From NCBI GenBank assembly GCA_035938175.1, contig DASZHD010000008.1, forward strand, positions 1 through 64,000: a stretch of DNA of 64,000 nucleotides. The letters run 5' to 3'. This DNA is from DASRDE01 sp035938175 (GTDB lineage Bacteria > Vulcanimicrobiota > Vulcanimicrobiia > Vulcanimicrobiales > Vulcanimicrobiaceae). The translations under genes were made by a program, and so were the position numbers. A model generated the notes under the pieces. It did no database searches and was not told the origin of the DNA. It was given only the letters and a program-made list of their open reading frames with translations. Below are positions 8,524-17,325 of the stretch, piece after piece. Numbering within the stretch: the first letter of the stretch is position 1; the number at the start of each line of letters is the position of its first letter.

Positions 8524-9038
8524 CGATTGCCGCCGGCCTCGTATTGGTTGCCGCGCTCGCCGCAGCCGTCTGCGACGTCCGCACGCGCCGCATTCCGAAC
8601 GCGCTGGTCGGCGCGCTGCTTCTTGCCGGCATCGTCGCGAACGCGTTCGGCGGATGGAAACCGGTTGCCGTCGACGTGCTGCTCGTTGCCGCGGTCGTGA
8701 TCGCGGGAACGTTTGCGTTCTCTTTGAAATTGATCGGCGGCGGCGACGTGAAACTGCTCGCCGCGGCGGCCGGAACGCTGGGCTATCCGGCGTGCGTGTT
8801 TTTCATTCTTTGTACGCTCGTGAGCGGCGGCTTGATCGCGGTCGCTTACGCGGCGATGCGGGGACGGCTGCGCGCCACGTTTGCAAACGTGCAGACGATG
8901 GCGATTCCGGTGTTTGCCGGCGTACGCCCCGCGCGTCCTGACGGCACGCCGATGCCCTACGCCCTTGCCATCTTCGCCGGTGCGCTTTGCACTGCACTCG
9001 TCAACAGCTTCGCGCCCCATTTGAGGTTGCTTCCATGA
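8508..9038 (+). CDS. cpaA: Prepilin peptidase TadV/CpaA (A24 family), copy 1
   Basis: 176 aa polytopic membrane aspartic peptidase that cleaves Flp and pseudopilin leaders. The two catalytic Asp motifs are seen: AVCDVRTRRIPN near the N-terminus and LIGGGDVKLLAA in the middle. It has about five membrane segments. ATG 8508 overlaps the pilin by 16 nt; an alternative GTG 8520 would give a GTGA overlap of 4 nt and drops only four residues. The short form without the N-terminal methylase domain is typical of TadV. Confidence 0.9.
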   Translation: MEQPVTIAAGLVLVAALAAAVCDVRTRRIPNALVGALLLAGIVANAFGGWKPVAVDVLLVAAVVIAGTFAFSLKLIGGGDVKLLAAAAGTLGYPACVFFILCTLVSGGLIAVAYAAMRGRLRATFANVQTMAIPVFAGVRPARPDGTPMPYALAIFAGALCTALVNSFAPHLRLLP

Positions 9039-9886
9039 ATACGCGCCGCACGACACTGATCGTCGCCATCGTTTTGGCGATTGGGACGGGATGGCTCACA
9101 CTCAATTATCTCTCCGGCTTGCAGCGTCAAGCCAACGGCAACAGCGCACCGCGCGACATTCTGGTCGCGGCTCAGGATATTCCCGCGCGCGTGCCGATCA
9201 CGGCGAGTATGCTGGCGCGCGTCTCGCGCCCGATCAGCGCGGTTGAACCCGATGCGATCGTGGATCCGTCGAAAGCCATCGGCGCCCTGGCGCTGATCTC
9301 CATACCTGCCGGATCGACGATTACGGAATCGAAAGTCGGCCATCCCACCGACGTCGGTCTTCCCGTACGTCTGAAACCGGGGATGCGCGCCGAGAGCATT
9401 CAGATCGATAAAGTCAAAGGCGTCTCGGGCCTCATCGAGCCCGGCGACTTCGTCGACGTTATCGCCGTCCTGCCGCGAATCGGCAACAAGCCGCCGCCGG
9501 CTTCGACGATTTTGCGCGGCATTCGCGTGCTGTCCGTGGGTGATTCGCTGGAGTACAGCTCCGCGACGCCGTCGCCGCAAGAAGCCAATTCGACTACCGT
9601 TACGCTGGAAGTGACGCCGAAAGAAGCGGACCTGCTTGCAATGGCGGACTTGAATACGGTGCTGCGCTTGGCACTGCGTTCGCCGCGCGAACCGATCAAC
9701 TCCGAGCCGACCGAAGCGATGACGTGGCCCGACGTTCAAGCCCCGTCGAACCCGGCGCCGCCTGCGCCGCCCGCGCCCGCGCCCGCGCTCGCACAAGCAA
9801 CGCCCGCGCCGAAAGCCGATCCGCCGCGCAATCTGTCGGGCGTGATCGTGATCGACGGCGACCATCTGGCCGGCGGATCGCAATGA
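9035..9886 (+). CDS. cpaB: Flp pilus assembly protein CpaB/RcpC
   Basis: 283 aa. An N-terminal membrane anchor (TLIVAIVLAIGTGWLTLNYL) is followed by a SAF domain (ILVAAQDIPARVPITASML) and the CpaB C-terminal domain (VDVIAVLPRIG, then TVTLEVTPKEADLLAMADL). A Pro/Ala-rich tail ends the protein. ATG 9035 overlaps the previous stop by ATGA; longer readings start inside the upstream gene. CpaB proteins act in the periplasm, where they are thought to interact with the secretin. Confidence 0.9.
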   Translation: MNTRRTTLIVAIVLAIGTGWLTLNYLSGLQRQANGNSAPRDILVAAQDIPARVPITASMLARVSRPISAVEPDAIVDPSKAIGALALISIPAGSTITESKVGHPTDVGLPVRLKPGMRAESIQIDKVKGVSGLIEPGDFVDVIAVLPRIGNKPPPASTILRGIRVLSVGDSLEYSSATPSPQEANSTTVTLEVTPKEADLLAMADLNTVLRLALRSPREPINSEPTEAMTWPDVQAPSNPAPPAPPAPAPALAQATPAPKADPPRNLSGVIVIDGDHLAGGSQ

Positions 9887-11976
9887 GCGCACCCGTCTTT
9901 GCCTTCGTAAACGCGAAGGGCGGCTCGGGCGCAACTACAGTTTGCGCGGAGCTGGCTAAAGCGATGCGCGCCGACGGGAAAGTTGCCGTCGTCGACGGCG
10001 ACCTGTCCGGAAAACGCAATCTGGCGATCGTGTTCGACGTCGTGCGCGGATTGGATATTTCGCGCGCGGGCAAAGGCATCGGCGTCGCCGAGACAAACGG
10101 CCTGACCATCGCCGAGCTGGCGCCCACGTACGATACCGCGTTCACGATCAATTTCGACGACGTCGAACAGCTTGCCGCTTCGTTCAGCGATGCATCGTTC
10201 GTGCTGGCCGACGTGCCCATGCCGTTTGCGGCGCCCGTTCGTCCGTTCGTCGTGCGCGCCACGCGGTTCATCGTCGTGTGCGAACCCACGCTGCTGGGCG
10301 TTGCGTCCGCCCGAACGATGATCGCCGAGCTGAAAAACTTCGGCGTTCCGATTACGCGCATCGTCGTGCTGACGAACAATCGCGACGGGCACGCCAATGC
10401 CACCCGCGCCGAGATCGAGCGCGCGCTGGAAACCAAAGTCCTTGCGGAACTGCCGCCGGCGTCGGATCGCAACTTCGGCAAGGCGCTCGCGCAGCTCGAC
10501 CGCGCGATTCGCATCATTACGGAAGAGCCGCAAATCGAAGCGCTGCTGCCGTCGGCACGCGGCCTGGTGCAAGACCGCCGTCTGGAACCGCGCAGCGCCA
10601 TGCGGCCGCGTTCCGGCGGACCGGCGGACACGGTCACCATCGCGTCCGGCGATAGCCGCCGAGGCGCCGAACCGGTCGACCCGCGCGAAAAACTCAAACT
10701 CGAGATCCACGAGCTGCTGACCAGCAAAGTGAATCTGATCGAGGCCAGCGCCGCGCACAGCGACACTGCCAAGCTTGCCGAACTGCGGCAAAAAATCGAA
10801 GACGCTACGCAGCAAGTTCTCAGCGACCGCGCGCACAGCGATCTGACCGCCGAAGACATCTCGCAAATAAAAGAAGAGATCGTCAACGAGTCGCTCGGAT
10901 TGGGACCGCTGGAAGATTTGATGCGCGATCCGGCCGTCAGCGAAATCATGGTGAACGGGCCGAAAACCGTGTACATCGAGCGCAGCGGCAAATTGGAATT
11001 GACCGGCAAGCGGTTCAGCACCGCGGGGCAGTTGCGCCTGGTTATCGAGCGCATCATCGCACCGCTGGGCCGTCGCCTCGACGAATCCGTGCCGATGGTG
11101 GACGCGCGCCTCCCCGACGGTTCGCGCGTGAACGCGATCATCGAACCGCTCGCCATCGACGGCGCTTCGCTCACGATCCGCCGCTTCGGCACGCGCCGTC
11201 TGAACGCGCAAGATTTGATCGACAAAGGCTCCGCGAACGAAGAGATGCTCGACTTTCTGCGCGCCTGCATCGAAGCGCGCCTGAACGTCGTCATCAGCGG
11301 CGGTACCGGTTCGGGCAAAACGACGTTCCTGAACATCATGTCCGGGTACATTCCGGCGCGCGAACGCATCGTCACCATCGAAGACGCGGCGGAACTCAAT
11401 TTGAATCAGCCGCACGTCGTGCGCCTGGAAACGCGGCCTGCCAACTTGGAGGGTGCGGGCGAAATCAAGATCCGCGATTTGGTGCGCAACTCGCTGCGTA
11501 TGCGTCCCGACCGCATCGTCGTCGGCGAGTGCCGCGGCGGCGAAGCGCTGGACATGCTGCAGGCAATGAATACCGGCCACGACGGATCGCTCACGACGCT
11601 GCACGCCAACTCGCCGCGCGACGCGCTCTCGCGTCTGGAAACGCTGGTCATGATGGCAGGCTTCGATCTTCCGGTGCGCGCGATCCGCGAGCAGATCGCC
11701 AGCGCCGTGGACCTGATCGTTCAGATCGCCCGTCTGCGCGACGGCAGCCGCAAGATCGTGTCGGTCAGCGAAATCATCGGCATGGAAGGCGAAGTCGTCA
11801 CGATGCAAGAGATCCTGCGCTACGCGCAGCACGGCGTCGACCTGGAGAACAAGGTCGCGGGCGAATTTCAGTACACCGGCGTGCAGCCGCAAGCACTGCA
11901 GAAATTCGACGAATACGGCATCACGTACGACGTTCGCAAACTCTCCCAGCTCTCGTCCGCGGGATCGTTATGGTAA
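9883..11976 (+). CDS. Fused TadZ/CpaE-like localisation ATPase and TadA/CpaF secretion ATPase
   Basis: 697 aa joining two proteins that are usually separate. Residues 1 to about 235 are a MinD/ParA-type TadZ/CpaE domain with the atypical Walker A AKGGSGATT (residues 11-19) and the ADVPMPF switch region. After a linker, residues about 270-697 form a complete TadA/CpaF ATPase: ESLGLGPLEDLMRDPAVSEI, Walker A GGTGSGKTT (473-481), the Asp box TIEDAAEL, the Walker B region RIVVGECRGGEALDML, and the His box GHDGSLTTLHANSPRDAL. The start is ATG 9883 in an ATGA overlap with cpaB. No internal stop or start suggests two products. It would drive pilin polymerisation and polar placement as one polypeptide. 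Confidence 0.92.
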   Translation: MSAPVFAFVNAKGGSGATTVCAELAKAMRADGKVAVVDGDLSGKRNLAIVFDVVRGLDISRAGKGIGVAETNGLTIAELAPTYDTAFTINFDDVEQLAASFSDASFVLADVPMPFAAPVRPFVVRATRFIVVCEPTLLGVASARTMIAELKNFGVPITRIVVLTNNRDGHANATRAEIERALETKVLAELPPASDRNFGKALAQLDRAIRIITEEPQIEALLPSARGLVQDRRLEPRSAMRPRSGGPADTVTIASGDSRRGAEPVDPREKLKLEIHELLTSKVNLIEASAAHSDTAKLAELRQKIEDATQQVLSDRAHSDLTAEDISQIKEEIVNESLGLGPLEDLMRDPAVSEIMVNGPKTVYIERSGKLELTGKRFSTAGQLRLVIERIIAPLGRRLDESVPMVDARLPDGSRVNAIIEPLAIDGASLTIRRFGTRRLNAQDLIDKGSANEEMLDFLRACIEARLNVVISGGTGSGKTTFLNIMSGYIPARERIVTIEDAAELNLNQPHVVRLETRPANLEGAGEIKIRDLVRNSLRMRPDRIVVGECRGGEALDMLQAMNTGHDGSLTTLHANSPRDALSRLETLVMMAGFDLPVRAIREQIASAVDLIVQIARLRDGSRKIVSVSEIIGMEGEVVTMQEILRYAQHGVDLENKVAGEFQYTGVQPQALQKFDEYGITYDVRKLSQLSSAGSLW

Positions 11977-12809
11977 ACAGCTCGATACTCTCGCGTATTT
12001 TCGGTTCGGCTCCGGCGCGCGCGGCGGCATCGCGCGCCCCGCAGCGCGACCGCGCCCGCGAGTTTGCCGAGTTGATGGATCGTGCCGGCATGCAAATGCG
12101 TCCGGCCGAGATCGCGCTCGGTATCGGCGGCGCCGCAGCAATTGCGTGGGTCGTGCTCGCGTTTTTGCTCCGGCCGGCTCCGGTCGTTGCAGCGCTTTTG
12201 CTCGTGCTCTGCGCCGGAGGTTCGGCGGGCGGCTTCTGGGTGATCGTCAACATGAAGGTCCGGCGCCGTCTGGATCAGTTCGTTCAACAGCTCGAACTCG
12301 CGCTGCGATTGATCTCCAGCGGCGTGCGCATCGGTTTAGGCCTGCGCCAAGCGCTCACGATGGTCATCGAAGAGATGCCCAATCCCGCGAAGTACGAGTA
12401 CATGCGCGTCATCGGCCAGACGAACATCGGCGTGAGCGTCTACGACGCGCTCGACACGCTGGCCAAACGCATGCCCAGCAACGAGACGCTGATGATGGCG
12501 CGCGCCATCCGGATTCAATCGCAGACCGGCGGCGACTTGGGCAAGATTCTGGAACACCTCGCGAATACGATCAAAGATCGCCGGCGCATTCAACGCAAAA
12601 TCCGCGCGCTGACTTCCGAAGGCCGCGCGAGCGCCGCGATCCTCTCGGCGCTTCCGCCGTTTCTGAGCGGGTTTATCTCGCTGACGGAACCGTCCATGGG
12701 CAGCGCGCTGTTCTTCACGCTTCCCGGTCACATCGCGCTGGGCGTCGTGTGTATTCTGGAAGCGCTCGGCGTGTTCACGCTGATGAAGATGCTGAAGGTG
12801 GACGTATGA
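11970..12809 (+). CDS. tadB: Tad pilus inner-membrane platform protein TadB
   Basis: 279 aa, T2SSF-domain membrane protein. Two membrane segments lie near residues 50-90 and two near the C-terminus, around a cytoplasmic helical domain (FVQQLELALRLISSGVRIGL, then IRIQSQTGGDLGKILEHLA). ATG 11970 overlaps the ATPase stop by 7 nt. A longer in-frame reading from 11529 lies inside the ATPase gene and is a shadow. Pairs with TadC as the platform on which the ATPase acts. Confidence 0.9.
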   Translation: MVNSSILSRIFGSAPARAAASRAPQRDRAREFAELMDRAGMQMRPAEIALGIGGAAAIAWVVLAFLLRPAPVVAALLLVLCAGGSAGGFWVIVNMKVRRRLDQFVQQLELALRLISSGVRIGLGLRQALTMVIEEMPNPAKYEYMRVIGQTNIGVSVYDALDTLAKRMPSNETLMMARAIRIQSQTGGDLGKILEHLANTIKDRRRIQRKIRALTSEGRASAAILSALPPFLSGFISLTEPSMGSALFFTLPGHIALGVVCILEALGVFTLMKMLKVDV

Positions 12810-13663
12810 GCCCGATGATTCTGGGCATCGTCGGCCTCGGCGTCGTCGCGACGTTCCTCTTTGCGGTATCGCTGATTCCGCAGAAGAGCATGCTGACGAA
12901 AACGCTCGAGGAACTGGAATCGCGCGGAGTTCAACGCGATTCCGGCAGCGTCAAGCCGTTCGAGCGCGTATTCTCCAAAGAGCGGCGCGGCGCGCTTCGG
13001 CGCAAGCTGATCGAGGCCGGATGGTACACCGTTACGCCGGCGCAGATGGGCGTGCGGCTCGTGGGCGGCGCGATATTCGGCATGGTGTTTTGCGTTCTGA
13101 TCTTCAGCGTTCTGCATTTGTCGCCGGTGCTCGTAGTGGTGATCTCCGGCATGATGATCGGCATCGGTGCGTACATGCCGATGGCCTCGCTCGATCGCGC
13201 CGTGCAAGCGCGCAAAACGCAGGTGCAAAAAACGCTTCCCGATTTTCTGGACATGGTCGGTACGACGGTCCAGGCCGGTCTTTCCGTAAACCAAGCGCTG
13301 GCATACGCGGTCGACGCGGCTCCCGGCGCGCTGGGCGAAGAAATCAAAGCCGCGCTCTCCGAGATCCGCTTGGGTCGAGCCCGCTCGGACGCGTTGAAAG
13401 CCGCGGCCGAACGCCTCCAGCAGCAACAGTTCACCAGCACCGTCACGGCGATCACGCAGGCGGAGCGCTTGGGTACCAACATTTCGAAAGTGCTGAACGA
13501 ACTCGCTGAGGACGTCCGCAATCACCGCATCATGCTCGTCGAAGAGCACGCCGCAAAACTCCCCGTGAAGATGGTCTTTCCGATGGCGATGTTCATGCTT
13601 CCGGCGCTGTTCGTCGTGATCTTCGGCGCACTGATGGCCAACTACGTAACGAACAACAAATAA
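12806..13663 (+). CDS. tadC: Tad pilus inner-membrane platform protein TadC
   Basis: 285 aa, second T2SSF-domain protein. It has an N-terminal membrane segment, a pair at residues 75-115, the conserved cytoplasmic block LPDFLDMVGTTVQAGLSVNQ plus AERLGTNISKVLNELAED, and a C-terminal segment with VKMVFPMAMFMLPALFVVI, which is typical of TadC. ATG 12806 is in an ATGA overlap with tadB. Length and segment order match the family. Confidence 0.92.
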   Translation: MSPMILGIVGLGVVATFLFAVSLIPQKSMLTKTLEELESRGVQRDSGSVKPFERVFSKERRGALRRKLIEAGWYTVTPAQMGVRLVGGAIFGMVFCVLIFSVLHLSPVLVVVISGMMIGIGAYMPMASLDRAVQARKTQVQKTLPDFLDMVGTTVQAGLSVNQALAYAVDAAPGALGEEIKAALSEIRLGRARSDALKAAAERLQQQQFTSTVTAITQAERLGTNISKVLNELAEDVRNHRIMLVEEHAAKLPVKMVFPMAMFMLPALFVVIFGALMANYVTNNK

Positions 13664-13665
13664 GC

Positions 13666-14271
13666 ATGATCGCAGCAGTATTAGGCGCAGTCTTCTTCGC
13701 AGTCGCCGGGTACATCGGCTCGCTTTTGGGCGCGATTCTCGTCGACCGCATTCCACCGCTTCCGGATGCACCGCCGCAGCAAAAGGCGCCCGTGCCGCTG
13801 TTGATCGGCGGATGCGCAATCATCGGCGCCGTGATGGCTACGCACTCGGCGCAGTCGCAAATACTGATGATTGCGATCGTGTGCGCGGCGCTCGTCGCCA
13901 TCTGGATCACGGACGCGCGCCGCGGCATCGTTCCCGACGCGTTCACCCTGGTTCCGCTCGGCTTGCTGATCGTGGCCGCGATTTGGCAGCACGAATGGCG
14001 GGTATTCTTGGCCGCGATGATTCCGTTCGTGCCGTTTGCGATCACCGCAATGCTTTCGAAAGGGCGCGGCATGGGCTGGGGCGACGTCAAACTCGTCGCA
14101 CTCGGCGGTATCGTTCTCGGACCGCAGATCGCCGTGATGGCGTTTGCGCTGGCCTGTTTTGCGGCGGTCGCAATCAGCTATCGCAAGGGGCGCAAGAGCG
14201 GCGCAATCGCGTTTGCACCCTACCTCGCATGCGCGATCGGCCTCGCAATTCCGATTGAGGTGCTGCGCTGA
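13666..14271 (+). CDS. Prepilin peptidase (A24 family), copy 2
   Basis: 201 aa. The catalytic motifs are present: AIWITDARRGIVPDAFTL and GMGWGDVKLVALGG, the latter being the classical PilD/GspO-type second motif, unlike the TadV-type motif of copy 1. The N-terminus (GSLLGAILVDRIPP) resembles the start of PilD but lacks the cysteine-bearing methyltransferase domain. Two prepilin peptidases in one operon suggests division of labour, perhaps one for Flp and one for TadE/TadG-type substrates. It starts 2 nt after the tadC stop. Confidence 0.87.
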   Translation: MIAAVLGAVFFAVAGYIGSLLGAILVDRIPPLPDAPPQQKAPVPLLIGGCAIIGAVMATHSAQSQILMIAIVCAALVAIWITDARRGIVPDAFTLVPLGLLIVAAIWQHEWRVFLAAMIPFVPFAITAMLSKGRGMGWGDVKLVALGGIVLGPQIAVMAFALACFAAVAISYRKGRKSGAIAFAPYLACAIGLAIPIEVLR

Positions 14272-14621
14272 TGGCAGCTGCCCGCCTGCGTAACGCTACG
14301 ACCGGACAAGTGATCGCGGAAAACGTGGAGTACGCCGACACGTGGTGGAAACGCTTTGCCGGGTTCATCCCCAAGCGCGAAGTACCGCCGGACGACGGCT
14401 TGTGGTTTCGCGACTGCTGGGCAATTCATACGATCGGCATGCGCGCGCGCATCGACGTCATTTTTTTGGATGAGAACGGGCGCGTGCTGAAAACCGAACG
14501 CAGCGTGGCGCTGCACCGCCCCATCGTTTCATGCTTCGGCGCGCACAACGTCGTAGAGCTCGGAGCCGGTGCGCTCGAGGGACGCGACGTGCTCGCCGGT
14601 GACCAGTTGATGCTGGAATGA
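14271..14621 (+). CDS. DUF192 family protein
   Basis: 116 aa. The DUF192 signature is complete: KRFAGFIPK, GLWFRDCWAIHTIGMRARID, VIFLDENGRVL, and VVELGAGALEG near the end. Many DUF192 proteins are exported; this one shows no signal peptide, so it is probably cytoplasmic. The start shares one base with the peptidase stop (TGATG). DUF192 genes often accompany Tad loci, but the biochemical role is not known. Confidence 0.88.
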   Translation: MAAARLRNATTGQVIAENVEYADTWWKRFAGFIPKREVPPDDGLWFRDCWAIHTIGMRARIDVIFLDENGRVLKTERSVALHRPIVSCFGAHNVVELGAGALEGRDVLAGDQLMLE

Positions 14622-15916
14622 ACGGACGATTCGCCGCGGCAATCGTCGCGTTCGCCATCGCAACGGCGATCGTCGCGCACGCTCCGGTTTTGCCCGAGTT
14701 TTTCGTTCAGCTGCGAGATCCGAATTTGCTGGCCGCTTCGCTGTACTCGCTGCTGCTGGCGCGCTTCGGCTACGCATTCGTGTTGTCACTTTCGGCCGTG
14801 CTGACTGCAGCAGCAGTGATTCTCGCAGGGTGGCGTACCAGAATGCGCGGCGCGCCCGATTGGCACTGCGGTTTAGCGGCGCTGCTGGTATCGCTCTGCT
14901 TACTCGGATCGCTCGGCGTGAGTTTGGCTCCGATCGGTTGGGTGTGCGCGGCGGGCTTCTGCTTATTGCTCGATCGCGACGATGACGCAGCGCAAATCAA
15001 CGCCATCGCGCTGATCGCCGTGTGGTCCGTCCTGCAAGGCGGCGCCGGCATCGGCGCGCTGATCGCATTGCTTACGCTTGCGGGCACGATCGCCGATTCG
15101 AGACGATTCGACGCCACGGTGCGGCGCAAGGCGGTCATTGCCGCGTGCGCGTGCATTTTTGGCGCGCTTCAGTTGCATGCGCTGCCTTGGCATGCCTACG
15201 GAGCCCATGCGCTATACCTCGATTCGCTTTTGCGCGGCGCGGACCGCGAGCGCGTTTGGAGCAACGGCATGGGCGTCGCGAGCATCGGATTCGGAGCGCT
15301 GCTCGTCGTCGCCGGCTGGTACGGCGTGCGGCGGCGCGCAAATACTGCCGATGCGCTGGTGTTTTTCTCGCTGCTCGTCTTGGCGCTCGTCGACGCGCGC
15401 AACGTGCCGTATCTCGGGATCGCCGGCGCACCCATCGTCGCCGATGCGGTAGCCAGCTATTACGTCAACGAGCGGCGCTTCCCGGTGGGTACCGTGCGGC
15501 AATACTTCGTGACGTTTGCAGCGGCGGCAACGGCGTTCATCGCGACGCTAACGGTCACCGAACCAAAAATCTCCGCGTGGCCCGCTGCGGCGGCACAGCC
15601 GTCGGGGCTGCTGCGCGCGCTTAACGCCGCCGGCGGATCGCATCGCGTGCTGTGCACGACGCCGAGCTGGTGCGACGGCGAAGCCGCCGCGCTCTTGGAC
15701 GACCGCTCCGGTATTGCGGACGCAAATGCGCACCGCGTTCAGGTCGACGTCGCAAGCGCGACGGGCCCCTGGCGCACCGAATTACGGCGCTTCGGAATCG
15801 ACGCCGTGATTGCGGACAAAGACGACGACGTCGCGGTACTCTTGCAGTCTACCGGCTGGCACGAAGCGGCATCGGACGATAGCCGCGTACTGTTGCGCCC
15901 GGAGAGCGTGCGATGA
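14618..15916 (+). CDS. Multi-spanning membrane protein, GT-C-like, Tad-operon member
   Basis: 432 aa with about nine hydrophobic segments and a C-terminal soluble domain of about 110 residues (RVLCTTPSWCDGEAAALLDD, then FGIDAVIADKDDDVAVLLQS). The next gene has the same layout and the same C-terminal word order (Cys...WC, then ...VDAV..., then ...GW...), so they are tandem paralogs. The loss of the acidic luminal motif typical of GT-C enzymes makes catalysis doubtful. ATGA overlap with DUF192. A role in pilin or surface glycan modification is only inferred from position. Confidence 0.6.
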   Translation: MNGRFAAAIVAFAIATAIVAHAPVLPEFFVQLRDPNLLAASLYSLLLARFGYAFVLSLSAVLTAAAVILAGWRTRMRGAPDWHCGLAALLVSLCLLGSLGVSLAPIGWVCAAGFCLLLDRDDDAAQINAIALIAVWSVLQGGAGIGALIALLTLAGTIADSRRFDATVRRKAVIAACACIFGALQLHALPWHAYGAHALYLDSLLRGADRERVWSNGMGVASIGFGALLVVAGWYGVRRRANTADALVFFSLLVLALVDARNVPYLGIAGAPIVADAVASYYVNERRFPVGTVRQYFVTFAAAATAFIATLTVTEPKISAWPAAAAQPSGLLRALNAAGGSHRVLCTTPSWCDGEAAALLDDRSGIADANAHRVQVDVASATGPWRTELRRFGIDAVIADKDDDVAVLLQSTGWHEAASDDSRVLLRPESVR

Positions 15917-17325
15917 GAATCGCTTGGGCGATCGTTGCGATCTTTTGCGCGCGCTTTCTGGTTGCCGCGTGGTTCTATCCCGGGCAAGACGGCGATCTTG
16001 CCTGGCAGCAGTGGCTCGGTCTGCAGGTGCTGCACGCACATCACTTGCCGACGCATTTGGGTCCCGAAACGTTCACGTCGGACGGCGCACGATGGGTTCC
16101 GCAAGAATGGGCCTTCAGCTTGGCTGTAGCGGCGACGCTGCCGAACGGGCATTTCGGCATTCTTGCGCTGGTGACGACGCTCGCCGCCGCATTGGCATTG
16201 TTTTTGACTGCCGTACGATCGTACCGGCGCGGCGCATCGACTTTTGCAATCGCCCTCACCACGCTGTGCACCGGTTTTGCGATGCTGCAATCGTTCGGTG
16301 TCCGCGCTCAAATCTTCGGGTGGGCGGCTTTCGCGATCATCCTGCTGCTGCTCGACGTCGAAGGGCCGGCGATCTTCCTTGCCATTCCGATCGTCGCGCT
16401 TTGGGCGAATATTCACGCCAGCGCGCTGGTCGCACCGGCGATCGTAGGCGCCTGGTCGTTCGGCACGTGGATCGAGGATCGCGCGTGGACCGAACGGGTG
16501 GAGCGCAACTTCGTATTGACGCTCGGATGCGCGTTTGCGGTATTCTTGACGCCGCTGTTCTGGCAGTTGCCGGTGTACGCGGTCGGGCTGGAAACTAGTT
16601 TCATTCGCAGCGCCATCGCGGAATGGCAGCCGAGCGACATTCTTTTCACCGCATTCAGCGCCGGCGTCTTGCCGCTCATCGCGATCTGCGCGTACTTCGG
16701 AATCGCTGCCCCACGCGAGCGCTGGCGCGACGGCATGATGTTCGCACTGGTTACGATTATGGCGTTTATCGCCGTCCGGCATTTGCCGCTGGCGGCGCTC
16801 GCCATCGCCCCCATGGCCGCGGCGCGCTTGACGTCCGTGCTGCCCGCGCAAGCGCGGATCAATGCGATTCTCAACGAGCGCTTCAGCGAGACGCTGGTGT
16901 TTGCCGCAAGCGCATTTTCTATCGTGGTTATCGTCGTGAGTCTATCGAAAGTGCCCGCGATCGCCGGCGTGGCGCTGCCGCGTACGGCGGTTACGACGCT
17001 GAGCGGTACGCAAGGCGTGCACAATCTGTACTGCGAGGATTTCGCCTGGTGCAGTTTGGCACTGGCGCATCCGAATTTGCGCACGTTCGTCGACGGACGG
17101 TGCGATCCGTTCCCGCCGCGGGTGTGGCAAGACTACCTGGACGTCGAACGCGTTTCACCGCGCTGGACGAGTGTGCTGGACCGGTATTCCGTGGACGCTG
17201 TTCTCGTGAAAGACGGGCGTCCGCTGGCGCAAGCGCTGGCGCTACGAAGCGGCTGGCGAGTGTTCTATCACGACGCGAAGTACGAAATCTTTCTTCGCGA
17301 CGGCGTTCGCACAGCCGACCGTTAG
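15913..17325 (+). CDS. Multi-spanning membrane protein, GT-C-like, paralog of the preceding gene
   Basis: 470 aa. The N-terminal loop after the first helix carries acidic/aromatic residues (FYPGQDGDLAWQQWLGLQVL) as in GT-C glycosyltransferase-like families. About nine more helices follow, then a soluble C-terminus with LYCEDFAWCSLAL, RTFVDGRCDPFP and RYSVDAVLVKDGRPLAQAL. That C-terminal pattern marks a widespread but uncharacterised family of large membrane proteins. ATGA overlap with the upstream paralog. Its last 84 nt overlap tail-to-tail with the gene on the other strand. Last gene of the plus-strand pilus operon. Confidence 0.65.
   Translation: MRIAWAIVAIFCARFLVAAWFYPGQDGDLAWQQWLGLQVLHAHHLPTHLGPETFTSDGARWVPQEWAFSLAVAATLPNGHFGILALVTTLAAALALFLTAVRSYRRGASTFAIALTTLCTGFAMLQSFGVRAQIFGWAAFAIILLLLDVEGPAIFLAIPIVALWANIHASALVAPAIVGAWSFGTWIEDRAWTERVERNFVLTLGCAFAVFLTPLFWQLPVYAVGLETSFIRSAIAEWQPSDILFTAFSAGVLPLIAICAYFGIAAPRERWRDGMMFALVTIMAFIAVRHLPLAALAIAPMAAARLTSVLPAQARINAILNERFSETLVFAASAFSIVVIVVSLSKVPAIAGVALPRTAVTTLSGTQGVHNLYCEDFAWCSLALAHPNLRTFVDGRCDPFPPRVWQDYLDVERVSPRWTSVLDRYSVDAVLVKDGRPLAQALALRSGWRVFYHDAKYEIFLRDGVRTADR

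Noticed and set aside
9736..11892. 718-codon open frame on the minus strand
   Set aside because: It is a shadow of the TadZ-TadA ATPase gene; composition is Arg/His/Gln-rich and no motif is seen. GC-rich DNA yields long antisense frames throughout the window (also 9696-11399, 15739-16851, 22772-24322, 45173-46498).
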